From Malus domestica (Eukaryota; Streptophyta; Magnoliopsida; Rosales; Rosaceae): 64,000 bases of DNA. Below the pieces are notes generated by a model. The model was not told the origin of the DNA. It did no database searches and worked only from the letters and a program-made list of their open reading frames with translations. This document shows positions 1 to 13,960 of the stretch, one piece after another; position 1 is the first letter of the stretch; each line of letters begins with the position of its first letter. The DNA lies in the NCBI RefSeq assembly GCF_042453785.1, contig NC_091667.1, positions 21,937,501 to 22,001,500 on the forward strand. Direction: 5' to 3'. A program made the translations under genes and the position numbers.

Positions 1-877
1 TGCCCACTCAACGGCCTCGATCGCTTGGGCCGATGATGTAAAATCGGGTCCAAACAATACCTGATTATTATCCATTATTTCTCTTATATGTAATGGTTTC
101 AAAAGGGCTTGAACTCTTTTAGGGTTTGTTTGATATGATTTCATTTTTAGTTTTCTTTTGATAGAGATAAAGATAATGCATATGAAAGAACGAAGATCGA
201 AGAAGAATAGATGAAGGAAATGAAGGATAATGTAGGAAACAAAACCTAATAAAATTTGTTTTAGTTTTCGGTTGGTGTAATCTTTCATGTACATTTCTTT
301 TACTTCCTTCCAACCATTGCTCATGCATTTTTTTTCTCCCATCAAATTTACTCTCTATTATCAATAAAATAGTAAAAGCTATAAACTCAAAACGAAAGGA
401 TTACCCGACGGCGTTCTGGCATTCTCCCTGTCAATTTTATAATACAAGCGATAAGGAAAAATACTCTCACCCACTAATATTACAACTCCATAGGGGACAA
501 AATTTTAATTATTTACTTCCTCAAATCTAACTTTGACGGATTTAATTTGATCATTTTACCAATCTGTCCATCAATTTGCAATAAACAAAAAGGTCGTGTA
601 ACCCCTCTGGACGGTTCAAAGTACTTAACCCATCAAGGGACACATTGCGAAGTACTTAAACATTCTCGTTCCTCAGTCCAAGAAAACCATTCCAATTTCA
701 TGATGAGTAGGTCTCTATAAATTTTTGATCAAATTATTTTTCAACGGCTCTGATTTTCTGATTTACTTACTTGGTATCCAACTCTGAGTGGACCCATCAT
801 GGCACTGGGCCCCGGATTTTGCCCTACATTACAAAGTGCAGCATAAACATCCAAATAGTTGCCAACCCCTTCTCATT
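1..877. other. Intergenic, no gene seen
   Basis: AT-rich DNA with stop codons in all frames and only short chance ORFs. I see no splice-flanked coding segment, RNA gene or clear repeat boundary. Confidence 0.6.
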
Positions 878-1421
878 AGACCAAATCCAACTCTGGGCTA
901 AATGCTATTTTTTAGGTTTTATTTCCCCTCCCCAAACCCAACCCAATCCATGTTAAATGTGTGGACTAAAATTTAAAAGCCAAATTTCCTCTAGGATTTA
1001 GCCCAGAAAATGGTGTGGGCACCACCAGCGGGACCCCACCCACTTGGGCATGTCTCACATGATTTATTGAATCCAACGACTGAAATCGAATATAAACAAA
1101 TCTAACGGTAAAAAAAAGATCTAACGGCCCAAATTAAATCCAACTGCTAAAATAATTAAAAACATTATTTAACTCAAAATTCACCCAAATTTAGTGATTT
1201 TTCAATATTTATTGGAATTCAAATATTTTTAGATTAAAATGCTCATAAAATAAAATTATGATAGTGTACATATATTTTTTTAATTACTTTAAAATAAAAA
1301 ATTAGCCTAAATTTATTCTTTAATAATCTCAGACTAAAACATTTAGGTCAGAAGGTTGGAGCAGAAAAACTGTTTCTAGGCTAAAAATTTTAGGTTTTAG
1401 CCCAAGGGTTGAAGATGGTCT
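878..1421. repeat. Candidate MITE with degenerate terminal inverted repeats
   Basis: The left end (GACCAAATCCAACTCTGGGC, 879-898) is an imperfect inverse of the right end (1397-1420), which reads GACCATCTTCAACCCTTGGG on the minus strand. The interior is AT-rich and non-coding. I could not fix a clean target-site duplication, so the superfamily is left open. Confidence 0.4.
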
Positions 1422-2337
1422 TATAGATATAACTTAATATAATGATAACAGTAATAATTTACACCTTATTAAAACTAAATTGGTAAGAAAAAAAAAAGTT
1501 TTCTTTTGCAAGTAGCTCTTTACCATAATGGTGAAAATGTGTTCAGCTCTTGCATGATGGCATATGTTTGTTCCCGTTGATAGCTAATTTAACATTTAAT
1601 CTATTGTTTGACAAAAAAAAAAGTTAGTAAAATTAGTTGAATTAAAAAGAAAACGAAAATGCAAATCCGCTTGGGTGACGAGTTTATACCTAATTATTAT
1701 GAAATATAAATGGCTTATTGTTCGTGTTTAGTTAAATTTCTATGCTTCGAACATCATCATATCAAATGAAAAGAATGAAACACAGGCTGCCATGTGATCA
1801 AGTTAGTCAAGAATCCTCTTTTACACTGTAGTTCGAATTCTCCGTCCTCGCCTTATTATTGACCCTAAATTAAAATATCGCTTCGATAGAAAAGAAAAAC
1901 CGAAAATAAAAATACATATCCCACAAAATGAAATGATACAAATTGATAATTGTTTCTGTATAAGCCAGAAAACTGTGGTAAAAAGCCAAATACATTCTTC
2001 TGACTGTTAAATCTCCGCCCTTCCTTCCTTATCACACCCATCTCTCTCCATATCTTCTATTGTTCCTTCTCCGCCTTTTTTTTCCTCCTTCATTCCCCCA
2101 TTATCTTCCATTGTTCTTCTTCTTCTCCTCGTTATCCAAAACTCTCAACCTCCAAACTTAGAGAGAGAAACTGATATATAGAGAGAGAAAGAAAGAGCAA
2201 GCTTTCCTCCATATCTTCTTCTGCATAATTATGGTTTTCTACATGCATGGTTATTAATTGGTGCAACAAGCTACTCGTTTTCAACACATAAAAAAAAAAA
2301 AAAAAAAAAAGACTTCCTCTTTCTTTCCAAATACTTG
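1422..2337. other. Upstream region and probable 5' leader of the REC/TSS gene
   Basis: No coding segment is visible. From about 2030 the sequence becomes pyrimidine-rich and then carries GAGA repeats (2160-2200), as is common in plant promoters and leaders. A run of about 21 A residues lies at 2290-2310. The transcription start cannot be fixed from sequence. Confidence 0.4.
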
Positions 2338-2563
2338 GTAAATGTTCAAAGTCCTACAAACGTTCAAAGTTTTCAGTGTTTTCTTTAATTACATATTTTT
2401 TACTTAATCTTCACTTTAGCTATATATTTTTGTGCTAACTTTATAAGTTTATGGATTACTAATTTGTGGTTAGTATTGCCTTATGCTTTAAACTTTATCC
2501 TAGTTTTTTACAATCTTATTAACAAAGGTTTAATGAACTAAATTTCTTCATATATACGTTTAG
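2338..2563 (+). other. Candidate 5'-UTR intron of the REC/TSS gene
   Basis: A GT at 2338 (ACTTG|GTAAATG) and a T-rich tract ending in TTTAG at 2563 would bound a 226-bp leader intron. It lies 59 bp before the chosen ATG. Leader introns are common in this kind of large plant gene. This is read from splice consensus only. Confidence 0.35.
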
Positions 2564-2622
2564 GAGGGTAATTAAGCAAATTCAAGTGCTTAAGCTCATT
2601 CATTCAAGAACAAGCTGCAAAA

Positions 2623-5600
2623 ATGGGGCCCAGAAACAGCCGTGGAAAGGGAAAAGGAGACAAGAAGAAGAAAGAAGAGAAGGGTATTTATCATTATTTT
2701 ATATTTCTTATTCAAATTGCTAAATTCGGTTACTTAAGCACCAATTGAGATAACTAATAAATCTCTTGTGTCTTTTTTTCTTGCTCTGCAGTTCTTCCTG
2801 TTGTTATGGACATCACTGTGAAACTTCCTGATGAAAGCAGTGTCATTTTGAAGGTTGTTGGATTATAATTTTTTTTTAATTTAGAAAAAAACTGGATAAA
2901 CGCCTAAATCTTTCTCTCTTTCTTGTTACTTGTAATCTTTGGAAGACAACCACGTTTTGTTTGTGTTGCTTCTAATTCACATGGGAATTTTGAAGGTTTC
3001 TTGCCGTAGTTGAATTATCCTAGTTTAAGTTTGAGCAGTGATATTGGTTGCCATCGGCGGAAAGTAAGAAATTTTTTAATGGGTTAGGTACCTCAACTCG
3101 TCAAAATTAGAGAAAAATTTCTCAAAAAAGATTCAAAAGTTTGAAATGTGCTGGGACCATTTGCAATGGGTTCTAGCAAATTGTCTGTGGTGAAAAATAT
3201 CATTGATGTTCATTGAATTTTCTTATATCTCACCGATAAAGGATGAAGTTTTCATTTCATCATCCTTTCCATATTGATAATTGATTTTTCAGATATTGAC
3301 GAAAATATAGACAATTTCGCTGATATCTTAATACTGAGTGTAAGACCATATGTTTGGATTCGAATATGTACCAACTACTAAGTCTCCAAACTAAATACTT
3401 TCACCCACTTTCCCAGGATTGAAGTTAGTTTTTGAGGTCCAGAATGTAATGTGTTCAAGGATAAAAGTTATATTACTTTCTATGGATTGATGCAGCATGT
3501 ATTATATTTACTGATTACATATTTTATACAAAAGTTGATTTACTTATGCATTAGGATATTACCTATGTAAAATAACAATATGATTTTGAGCAGGGAATAT
3601 CGACGGATATGATTATTGATGTTCGTCAGCTATTATCAGTAAATACAGACACTTGTAGTATTACTAATTTTTCACTATCTCATGAGGTAATTTCCATTAC
3701 CCACATTATTTCTTCTTCTTTTTCTCATTTTTATTATTTCAAAATTTTGATTTTCCCTTTTGTTTGACAAGGAAAATAAACGACCATAATGCTATTGTCG
3801 TTCATGACAGGTAAGAGGGCATCGATTAAAGGACGCGGTGGACGTCTCCGCACTCAAGCCATGCGTCCTGACGTTGGTCGAAGGTATTAGTCAAAAAGCA
3901 TCCGACGTCGTTTGTATTACTTTTTATGATCCATCTTTATGGGCCGTATGAACTGGACCGTTGAGGGCCCATTGGGCCAGAGTGTCTGAACGTCGTCGTA
4001 TTATGCTTCTTCTTCTTCCTCAGTCAAATTTCTCACTGTGCTCTGTTTTTCTCAGAGGACTACGATGAACAGCGCGCCACGGCGCACGTTAGACGAGTGC
4101 TCGACATCGTTGCATGCACGACGAGCTTCGAAGCGTCGTCTTTGCCGGCGAAGGACCAAAGCCCTAAGCTCGATGCTTCTTCAACTGGCTCTGGTAAAAA
4201 TGCGCCGGGTGTGCAGGATAAGAGCTTCAAGAAATCCAACGCCACGGCCGCCGCAGCCAAGGCCACCAAGTCTCAAGTTTCTACCGGAACCGATAAGCGA
4301 GACGTGGCGGTGGACTCCGAGACCGAGATGAGCAACTCCTGCCTCAAGCTTGGTTCTTTCTACGACTTCTTCTCTCTCTCCCACCTCACACCCCCTTTGC
4401 AATGTACTCTCTCTCCTCCCTCTCTTTCTCTCTACGTATATACATATTTGTGTATAATTGACGTATTTATTTGTGTATTTAGAGGCAGAAATTTTGAATT
4501 TTTGCAAAAATTGTGTGTAAATGGTATTAATTTTGCAGTTGTTCGAAGGGCGGCGAAACGGCAAGTCGATGAGATTGAGGCGGATGATCACCTTTTTTCT
4601 CTTGAAGTAAGACCTTCTTCTGCACAGTCCACACGCACACAATGACAATTTATTTATTTTTGGGTCTGATCATCGAAATACATTGTTATATTGGCAATTT
4701 TTCAGGTGAAGCTTTGCAATGGGAAGGTGGTTCTCGTTGAAGCTTGCCGAAAGGGGTTTTATAGCTTAGGGAAGCGGCGGATTCTGTGTCACAACCTCGT
4801 CGATTTGCTACGGCAGCTTAGCAGAGCCTTTGACAATGTTAGAAAAGCTTTTGAGTTTCTGTAGTGATTTTAATTTATTTTAGCTTTTTATTTGTGTACT
4901 GATTATGTGTATGTTTAATTTCTCATATTTCAGGCTTATGATGAGCTCTTGAAAGCATTTTCGGAACGGAATAAGGTATAGGATCATTCATTATGCTTTC
5001 TTGTATGAGTTTGTGTTACCATTTCTGTATTTGATAATTTGTTTTCTTTGATATTTTTCAGTTTGGGAATCTTCCTTATGGGTTTAGAGCAAACACGTGG
5101 CTCGTACCGCCTGTTTCAGCTCAGTCGCCTTCAGTTTTCCCTGCTCTCCCCGTGGAGGATGAAACTTGGGGCGGAAATGGAGGTGGTCTAGGAAGAGATG
5201 GGAAATTTGATCTAATCCCCTGGGCTAATGAGTTTTGGCATATTGCATCCATGCCTTGCAAGACAGCTGAGGAGAGGCAGATTCGTGATAGGAAGGCATT
5301 CCTTCTTCACAGCCTATTCGTCGATGTTTCCATTTGTAGAGCCATTAATGCTGTGCAGCGTGTAATGGGAAAACCGGAATTGACTTGTTCAATTCCAAAC
5401 AGTGAGATTCTTTACTCCGAGGTTGTAGGGGACTTGAATGTCACAGTTATGAAAGATGTTACTAATGCAAGCTTTAAGGTAGATACTAAAATTGATGGAA
5501 TTCAAGCAACTGGAGTGGATAAAACGAATCTAGCACAACGAAACCTTCTGAAAGGGATCACTGCAGATGAAAATACTGCTGCCCACGTAAGTTATTTCTG

Positions 5601-8600
5601 AAATAGTATTGTTGATCCATAATCTTTGTCTCTACCTTATGCAATTTATTTCGTAACTTTGGCGCAGTTGTGGTGATTCTTGTTAAATTATGTGTGCAGG
5701 ATGTCAACACTCTAGGTGTTGTCAATGTCAGATATTGTGGTTACATTGCAGTTGTCAAAGTTGAGGGTAAAGAAAATAAGAAAGTCGGTTCTCCATCTCA
5801 GAGCATTGTATTTGTTGATCAACCCGAAGGTGGTGCCAATGCCGTTAATATCAACAGGTACGCAATAATGCCTCAGTGAGTATTATGTAAAGCTACCAAC
5901 CTTTTGTCATGGAGTTTGCAGTATACGAGCCTAACTAGTGCCTTGTTCTTTGCAGTTTAAGATTACTACTTCACAAGACAATACCTTCAGAGCAGAATAA
6001 ACCGGCATCACATATACAAACTCTGGAACACGAAGATCTTTCAGCCTCGTGTGTTTTTGTTGAGGGGGTGTTAGAAGAAAGTCTTGCTAAGCTTGAGAAA
6101 GAGGAGCTAGATTCTGATAATTTTGTGAGATGGGAACTAGGAGCTTGCTGGATACAACACTTGCAAGACCAAAAAAATGCAGACAAAGATAAGAAACCGT
6201 CAAACGAGAAGGGAAAAAATGATATGAAGGTGGAGGGACTTGGGACGCCTCTTAAATCCCTTAAGAACAGCAAGAAAAAATCAGATGGAGGCAATACCAA
6301 GCTGCAATCTGAAAGCTCAAAATCCCATGCAGATGGTGGTGTTGCGGAAGCTGAAAATACTATATCCCCTTCTGTGGAATCAAAGCTTGAGACTAATGCC
6401 AAAGAAAATGAGCATGTTCTGACAGAGATATTGTCTGATGCTGCCTTTGCTCGACTAAAAGATTCAGAAACTGGACTACACTGCAAGGTAATACATTATA
6501 GGTGTCACTAGAGACTTTAGATTTACTTATTTGTACTTCACATTGTGTACTAATGTATTGTGTGCTTGACAGTCTCTGCAAGAACTAATCAACTTGTCTC
6601 AGAAGTACTACTCTGAAGTTGCTCTTCCCAAACTGGTAAACATTTTTATTCTTAAAGCTTGTTACCTTTTCTCATGGAAGTATTGTTATGGTGATTCTTG
6701 TTTCTATAAATTTTTCGTTTAATGCAGGTAGCAGATTTTGGTTCCTTGGAACTTTCACCAGTTGATGGTCGGACCTTGACTGATTTCATGCATACTAGAG
6801 GTCTTCGGATGCGCTCTCTGGGGCATGTTGTAAGTTTGCTTCTAACTTTCATTTTTAACACGTGACACGTCTCATATTATTCATCTACCTAAGAACCAAT
6901 TACTTTTGTGTCCTCAACTTTGCTGGGTATTTATGTGGAGGAATTTGTTAATGTGGCTTTGAAGTATGTAATAGAAGGAACAAAAAAGAACCAAGATCAT
7001 GGCAATTTTCAGAAGATCTCGAGTTATCACTCTGTTTATTATGCATTGATGACTGTTAGACAGTGTTAACCTGTTACCATTATTTATAGGGCATCAAAGC
7101 TCTATCTTCTTTTATCACTTCACTTTTAGAAAATATTAACTTGCACTGCCTCTAATCTCCAAACTGAAACTCTCAGAATATTTTGTAATGCTGTGTAGAT
7201 GATGTGCGGAATTCAGCTTAAACAGGTTATCATATTGAACGAAATGCCTTTTCTTTCTTTACAGGTCAAGCTTTCGGAGAAGCTATCTCATGTGCAGTCC
7301 CTTTGCATTCATGAGATGATAGTGCGAGCTTTTAAGCACATACTTCAGGCAGTGATTGCCGCCGTTGGTAGCACTGAGAAGATGGCTGTATCAATTGCTG
7401 CTGCATTGAATCTTATGCTGGGCGTTTTGGATAATGAAGAATTAAATAGGTCTTGCAGTGTTCATTCTCTTGTGCGGAAGTGGCTGGAGGTATTCTTGCG
7501 AAAAAGATACGGATGGGATCTTAACAGCTTCAACTATGAAGATGTGAGGAGATTTGCAATTCTGCGTGGATTATGTCACAAGGTATATATCATGACAATG
7601 CATATTAGATTCTGGAGATGGCCCACATTCTTGAATACCGTCTTCGTAAGTTTACACTGTAACTTTTATTATATACCATAATTTTAAATTTGTGCTGACA
7701 TTTTGCTTTCTCTTCCCCCTACCCTCAACTCCACCCCCCAATTAGGTGGGTGTTGAGATGGTTCCAAGGGATTTTGATATGGATTCTCCAAATCCGTTCC
7801 AAAGTTCAGATATCGTCAGCCTAGTCCCAGTGCATAAGGTGACGTATGGCATTAGAAGCATCTGTTTTCCTTTCCTTCGATTTTTAGAAGTGGTAAGAGT
7901 GATGACATCTTTTGTAATTTAACCTTTTCTTCTGATATTTTCAGCAAGCTGCTTGCTCTTCAGCAGATGGTAGGCAACTCCTAGAATCATCAAAAACAGC
8001 TTTAGATAAGGGAAAACTTGAAGATGCAGTTGCATTTGGCACTAAGGTATGCAGACTGTTGCTAGAAGGTTTTCTTTCACCTTTTTATATTGGTATTGTA
8101 GTTGGTTACAGGCTGAACTTTGACATTTGCAGGCGCTTGCAAAGCTGGTAGCAGTTTGTGGTCCATACCATCGAATGACAGCCGGAGCTTACAGCCTCCT
8201 TGCTGTAGTTTTATATCACACTGGAGACTTTAATCAGGTCTGCTGCCATCCCCTTTGTTTTGGCGTTTCTGGGACATATCTGACGTCATATAACTGTTAC
8301 TTTCTGGATCAACATAGATTTTAAATTGAGGGATTGGCTACATCTGGTTTCATATTTCAATTGTTAAAGGTGGACCGGAATGTGCAAAAGTGGGCAAAAT
8401 ATTGAAAGTTAGTCTTTCTTTGGTAAAGGTTTTATGTCGCGGATGACCAATGATGTGCTCCCATTACAGGCTACAATTTATCAGCAAAAGGCCTTGGATA
8501 TCAACGAGAGAGAATTAGGGCTTGACCATCCAGACACCATGAAGAGTTATGGGGATCTTGCTGTGTTCTATTACAGACTTCAACATACGGAGCTGGCTCT

Positions 8601-11600
8601 CAAGTATGCTTTTTCCTTGTTCAAAGGGATCTCTATGCATATAACATCACAGTTTATGTGTTTAGGGGAATATTTTTCAAAGTGATGACGTGAATGTGTT
8701 GCTCTAACGATCTTATGGACACAAGCTGTTTGCCGTTTTTGTTTCATGGATCCAACGTATGGAGCTAGTTACTGGAGCAGATAACCTGCTTTGTCCCTTT
8801 TCTTGTTCGTTCTTGATGTTTTTTCCATTTAAAGGCAAAGAAAACAGGGAGATAAATTAGTCATGAATCATTGCTGCATACTCTGTTGATTCATTAGTAT
8901 ACGTGTTTTGTATAAGCTCACAATTTCTGCTGTTCAGGTATGTAAAGCGTGCTTTGTATCTTTTGCATCTCACATGTGGACCATCTCATCCAAACACTGC
9001 TGCAACATATATCAATGTGGCTATGATGGAGGAAGGCCTGGGCAATGTGCATGTTGCCCTCAGATATCTGCACAAAGCTTTGAAGTGTAATCAAAGGTTA
9101 CTCGGCCCGGACCATATTCAGGTTGTATATTCGTTCACTTATTTGTTGTTTAATTTATTTGTCCTAAAGCTTCTAAGCTTTCACAATATGTGAGGTCAGA
9201 TGCTAAGGATTAAACAGTTAGAGGAAAAAATGAGGACTCAATTTGTAACAAGTAGACAACCAATGAAACTTCACATGTCGTAACACGTTCAATGATATAC
9301 CGCTGAAAATTTGATTTAATATAGTAAAGTTTAAATTATTTATTTTTGTATATTTGAGAATTTAACCATTTTAATGTTAAATCTCTCCAGACAGCAGCAA
9401 GTTACCACGCTATTGCAATTGCTCTCTCTTTGATGGAAGCTTACCCTTTAAGTGTTCAGCATGAGCAGACAACTTTGCAAATTCTGCGATCAAAGCTTGG
9501 CCCAGATGACTTACGAACACAAGTATATCCTCATCTTGTTTTAGCCCACCCTTTCTCATAAACTCTTTACCTCCTCTGAGGATTAACCAATCTAACATGT
9601 TTTAACAAACACTGCAGGATGCTGCTGCTTGGCTTGAGTACTTTGAGTCCAAGGCTTTCGAACAGCAAGAAGCTGCAAGAAATGGGACTCGAAAGCCTGA
9701 TGCATCTATTGCCAGCAAAGGCCACTTAAGGTTTGATAACATTGTTAATGTTAATATAGATCACTGAAGTTATGATATACGCCCTGCTTTTCTGTTTTTA
9801 TGCCTGATGACACGGCTGTAATTTCCATTTGCATATGCACTTATTTGGAATTTAAAAATGAGAATTTCATGGTAAGAGGTGACCCTTTTCCATGCTTATG
9901 TGCCACTCCGAGAAACTTGCATTGATATAGAATTCCTTGTGAATTTCTGGTCGTGAGACAATTACTCTGTCTAATCTAGTGGATCCTGTACATGCATTGC
10001 CACTACTGACCATGATTTTGTATGTGTGATTTAAGCTTGGTTAAATCCTTTCTAATACCATGTTGTTTTAAACTTGGCAGTGTATCAGATTTGCTGGACT
10101 ACATTAGTCCCACCAAAGGGAGAGAGGTTGCAGGAAAGAGGAAAAGCTACTTAACAAAGGTATGTTTGGAGTTCGGACCCATTTTCATGTGTGGTTTATT
10201 TGCCATTTCTTTATGCCTCTTCAAATTTTTTTATTTTCTTTCCTTTAAAAAAAAATAGAGTTTTCTTCGTGGTTATGTGTTCAACCCATCCTTGTTCATA
10301 TGAAATCTGGGGTATTAACAAATGTAAGTAGAAATATCAAAATTGCTGAAGTAGGAAAATTGGTTACTTTTGGAACAGATAGAAGCCTTTATTAAAAAGG
10401 AAAACTAATGAAAAGGGCTTGAAAACTTTGAGTTTAAATGATAAGAACAAAATAAAGGGTAAAGTGAATAGTACCAGAATTGACTTTTTAGTGTAAAAAT
10501 GTGGTTTTTCGTTAAAGTGAACAGTACCGGGAGCTTTTTGTTAAAGTTCCCTTATTAAATGGATAAACCCCAACAAAACCTGCTTTAGTGCAAGGTCTTC
10601 ATCATTGATAACAAGCTGAAGCACACCTACTGGAAAAAAATATTAATTCAACTTTGAACTGAATAGAAATTATCCCGCCCCCATTTTGACCATTTTGCGT
10701 GAAATTTCAAAGAACATTTCTAGTGTACATACTACATATAGAGACACACATGCCCTGCTAGAAGACACACTTTCTTTGAACTCTCTATTCTTACTGTCAT
10801 GCACATGAGCAAGCTATTTCAATTTTTTGTGCAGTTGAAGGAAAAATCCATCCAAACTGTCAGCTCAGCTAGTTCCGATGAGTCTTCAAAAGAAACCACA
10901 AAAGAGGGTTCTGATGATGAGGGTCAGGAGACAAATGCACTTGAACCAAGTGATAGAACAGATGTAATCCAGGAGAACAGCTCTGCTCTGGTTGAACCTC
11001 AGCATGCCGTGGAAGAGATTGCAGAGGAAAATTCAAATGTTTTTGATCAGATATCTGCTGAAACATATATCGAAGGTGGTGATGATGGCTGGCAATCAGT
11101 TCACAGACCTAGATCAGCTGGCTCATATGGGCGGCATCTAAGGCAGCGGCGGGCAACTATTGGGAAAGTCTATAATTACCAGAAGAAATATGGTGAAAGT
11201 GACATGGACTGTTCTTCAGTGAAGAATACAAATCAAAACAGTAGGTATTATCTTGTAAAGAAAAGGCCAACATCTCATGGAAGTTATGCAGATAATCACA
11301 CTGCAACCCCCTCCCAAGGTACTAAGTTTGGACGGAGAATAGTTAAAGGTGTAACATACAGAGTCAAGCCTATGCCTTCGTCTACCAAAGTAGATACCGA
11401 AGAGCCCTCTAATGGTAGCACAAGTTTGAGTTCTCCATCAGAACTCAGTCAAAATGTTTCACCGCATGTTGTTGGCCCAGTGAAAAATTCCAGAGTCAGT
11501 CTTGGGAAGTCTCCTTCTTACAAGGAAGTAGCATTGGCTCCACCAGGTACTATTGGGAAATTTCAAACCCAAAATAACATTCCAGATAATCAGGAACATG

Positions 11601-12907
11601 GTGTCCGAGCACAAGAAGAAGAAACAATTGAAGTCAAAGGAGATTCCAAACCAAACACAACTGAGTTAGAAAATATACTTGAAGAAAAGAACTCTGTGTT
11701 GGTTACGACGGACCACTTACCAGAGGAAACTGGAGCTGCTGAGAAGAAAGGAGAAGTTATTTCAAACGATGCAAAGGAAGATAAATCTTCACTGATGGTA
11801 TTTGAAAGTTTGGATGGACATGGATCCAGCGGTAATAAGGTTGATGAAGCGGTAGAAGATAACTTATTGACAGACGGAGTGCCAAAATCTTTGGGTTCTC
11901 CCAAGAAGGGATTCTGTGAGACGGATCCATCTGGCACTTGTGAACTCCGCGACTCCAACTCTACCACGCAAGGTGTAGCCGATGCTGTGAGTTCGGTTGA
12001 TACGGATCCATTGCCCAGTAAGAAGCTGTCTGCCTCAGCAGCTCCATTCAATCCCTCACCATCTGTTGCACGTGCTGCTCCGGTTTCCATGAACATTGCA
12101 ATACCTTCGGGTGCAGGTAATGTCCCAATTGTTGCACCTTGGCCTGTAAACATGAATCTTCATCCAGGGCCTGGTACTGTCTTACCCACGGTCAATCCAA
12201 TGTGCTCCTCCCCTCACCACCCATACCATTCTCCTCCTGCGACCCCGAACATCATACAACCATTGCCTTTTGTGTACCCTCCTTACAGTCAACCCCAAGT
12301 AATCCGAACCAGTTCCTTTCCTGTTACTAGTAGCGGGTTTCATCCAAATCATTTCACATGGCATAACATGAACCCCAAAGCACCTGAGTTTGTTCATTGT
12401 ACAGTTTGGCCTGGCTGTCATCCGATGGATTTCTCTGCCCCTACACCTGTTGCTGAGACAATTTCTGAATTGACATCGGAGCCAAAATTTCACAGTGATG
12501 ATTCTGCTCCAGTTCTGCCAGCGGACATTGAGAATGTGGAGGAAACTAAGCAAGAAGTGAACCTTCTGACATCAGAGGCAATCAGCAATGCAGTTGAAAG
12601 TGTAGAGGAAAATGGTCCTTCAAACCTTTGCGGGGTTGAACATGCTCAGAGTGAACCAAGTGAGAACCCAAATGGAAATGCTGCAAGTAGCGGTGAACTG
12701 ACAAACGATGGAGAGAAAACCTTCAGCATTTTGATAAGGGGTAGGAGAAACCGAAAGGCGACTCTGCGAATGCCAATCAGTTTGCTCAGTCGACCGTATG
12801 GCTCACAGTCCTTCAAAGTCACATGTAACAGAGTAGTCAGAGGGAATGATGCTACCAAAGCCACCAGTTTTTCATCAAGTGAAAGTTGCACAGCTACTGC
12901 TACTTAA
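2623..12907 (+). CDS. REC: REC/TSS-type clustered-mitochondria (CLU) family protein
   Basis: Exons: 2623-2683, 2792-2853, 3594-3686, 3811-3883, 4056-4403, 4539-4606, 4706-4837, 4934-4975, 5062-5586, 5700-5857, 5956-6487, 6573-6635, 6728-6829, 7265-7582, 7746-7838, 7945-8046, 8133-8237, 8470-8603, 8938-9121, 9391-9522, 9618-9730, 10081-10159, 10835-12907. All junctions are GT-AG and keep one frame: 1,863 aa, close to Arabidopsis REC/TSS proteins. The start is the first Met, followed by a Lys-rich patch. Next come a ubiquitin-like N-terminal CLU domain (about 20-97), the block [11 protein letters not shown], the central CLU domain (about 300-860) and tetratricopeptide repeats (about 890-1110). 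A long Ser/Pro-rich tail (1174-1863) is encoded by the last exon. In Arabidopsis, REC proteins set the cell volume given to chloroplasts and act in cytosol and nucleus; transfer of that role is inference. It resembles REC1/REC3 more than FMT. No lesion was found. The last intron holds a 155-bp MITE. Confidence 0.93.
10398..10552 (-). repeat. 154/155-bp hAT-like MITE, copy 1, in the last intron of the REC/TSS gene
   Basis: It runs from AGGAAAACTAATG to AAAGTTCCCT and closely matches copies at 15143-15297 and 30613-30766 (the latter in opposite orientation, used to set strand). Flanks TATTAAAA (10390-10397) and TATTAAAT (10553-10560) are an 8-bp duplication with one mismatch. It is non-coding and contains two related internal modules around GAATAGTACC and GAACAGTACC. 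Confidence 0.75.
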
Positions 12908-13144
12908 CGCCAACTTGTTTTTAGCACCGATCAGGTGCAGCCAGATTTTCTAGAAAAAAGCTGGATTCTTAACAAGAATCACTTGATCTCTTGTGGCTCT
13001 TTTGTTAACAAGCATGTCAGTTTCTGCTAACACATGCCTCAAATATGAATTCAGGTTAGTGGTCTGGCTAAAGACATTCTTCTAACAATTTATAGTTCTT
13101 TCTTTGTGAATATGCACACATAGATACTATAGATACGACCTTTG

Positions 13145-13150
13145 AATAAA
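13145..13150 (+). terminator. Candidate poly(A) signal of the REC/TSS gene
   Basis: AATAAA lies 238 nt after the TAA stop in an AT-rich 3' region. Plant poly(A) signals are loose, so other sites are possible. Confidence 0.35.
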
Positions 13151-13885
13151 AAATAGAACTTGGGGAACACTAAATGGTCGATATGCCGTATATATAACAC
13201 GGTTTAGTACCTCTTTATTGTCTATTGAGTGCACTTCCAGTTCTATTTTTTATTAAAAGTTCATAACCTGCTCCATTTGTTCGTATTTCCCTTTCGTCTT
13301 CTGTCTTGTTAGTATTTTTTTTACACGGTAAGCTTGTCTTTCCACTGAACGTTTATATGTTTGTGAAACTGTGGATGTGCAGGTTTACAGTAGGAAGCTT
13401 ATTGTTTGAGACTTGTATGGGACTGGTTTTTATGGGGTGACGATTTTGGTTCATCACATATAAGAAATTTTGTTTTTTTTGGATTATCGGACCACAATAA
13501 TAAATGGGATTTTGATTTTTAATTTTGATCATTTGCATATGACCTAATTATTATTATTATTATTATTTTCTTCATTTCTTTTATCTAATTCTAGATGAGT
13601 ATTAACTTTGTTAACATGGGATGTATTGATATTGTTGTTTTTACCATTATGTAGTGAAACCACCGTCCAAGTTCAGATTTTTAATTTTATTTTATTTTTG
13701 TCTAAATTGTAACAACTGTTCCTAATCTATACCACGAGTTTAGTTTTTGTTCATAAACTCTGTTGACAGTTTCTCCCGTCCTCGAATTATGTCATTTGTT
13801 GCACTAGTAGTTCTTTTTGTTAACTCCATCAACTTTTACGTTAAGTTGAAGGATAAAACAGAAATTTCATCCAAACAATAAGAAA

Positions 13886-13960
13886 CAGTGGCGGAGCCAC
13901 ATGGAGACCAAGATGGGCACGGGCCTATCCTGAAATATTAGTTTATATACTTTATCTGTT
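13886..13960 (+). repeat. Orphan hAT-type terminus
   Basis: It begins CAGTGGCGGAGCCA, the same terminus as the complete element starting at 16600. No matching right end (CTCCGCCACTG) follows before 16.6 kb, so this is a truncated or rearranged relative. Its inner boundary is approximate. Confidence 0.45.

Noticed and set aside
11590..12153. 187-codon minus-strand frame
   Set aside because: Antisense shadow of the last exon of the REC/TSS gene, which has strong, splice-consistent coding evidence on the plus strand.
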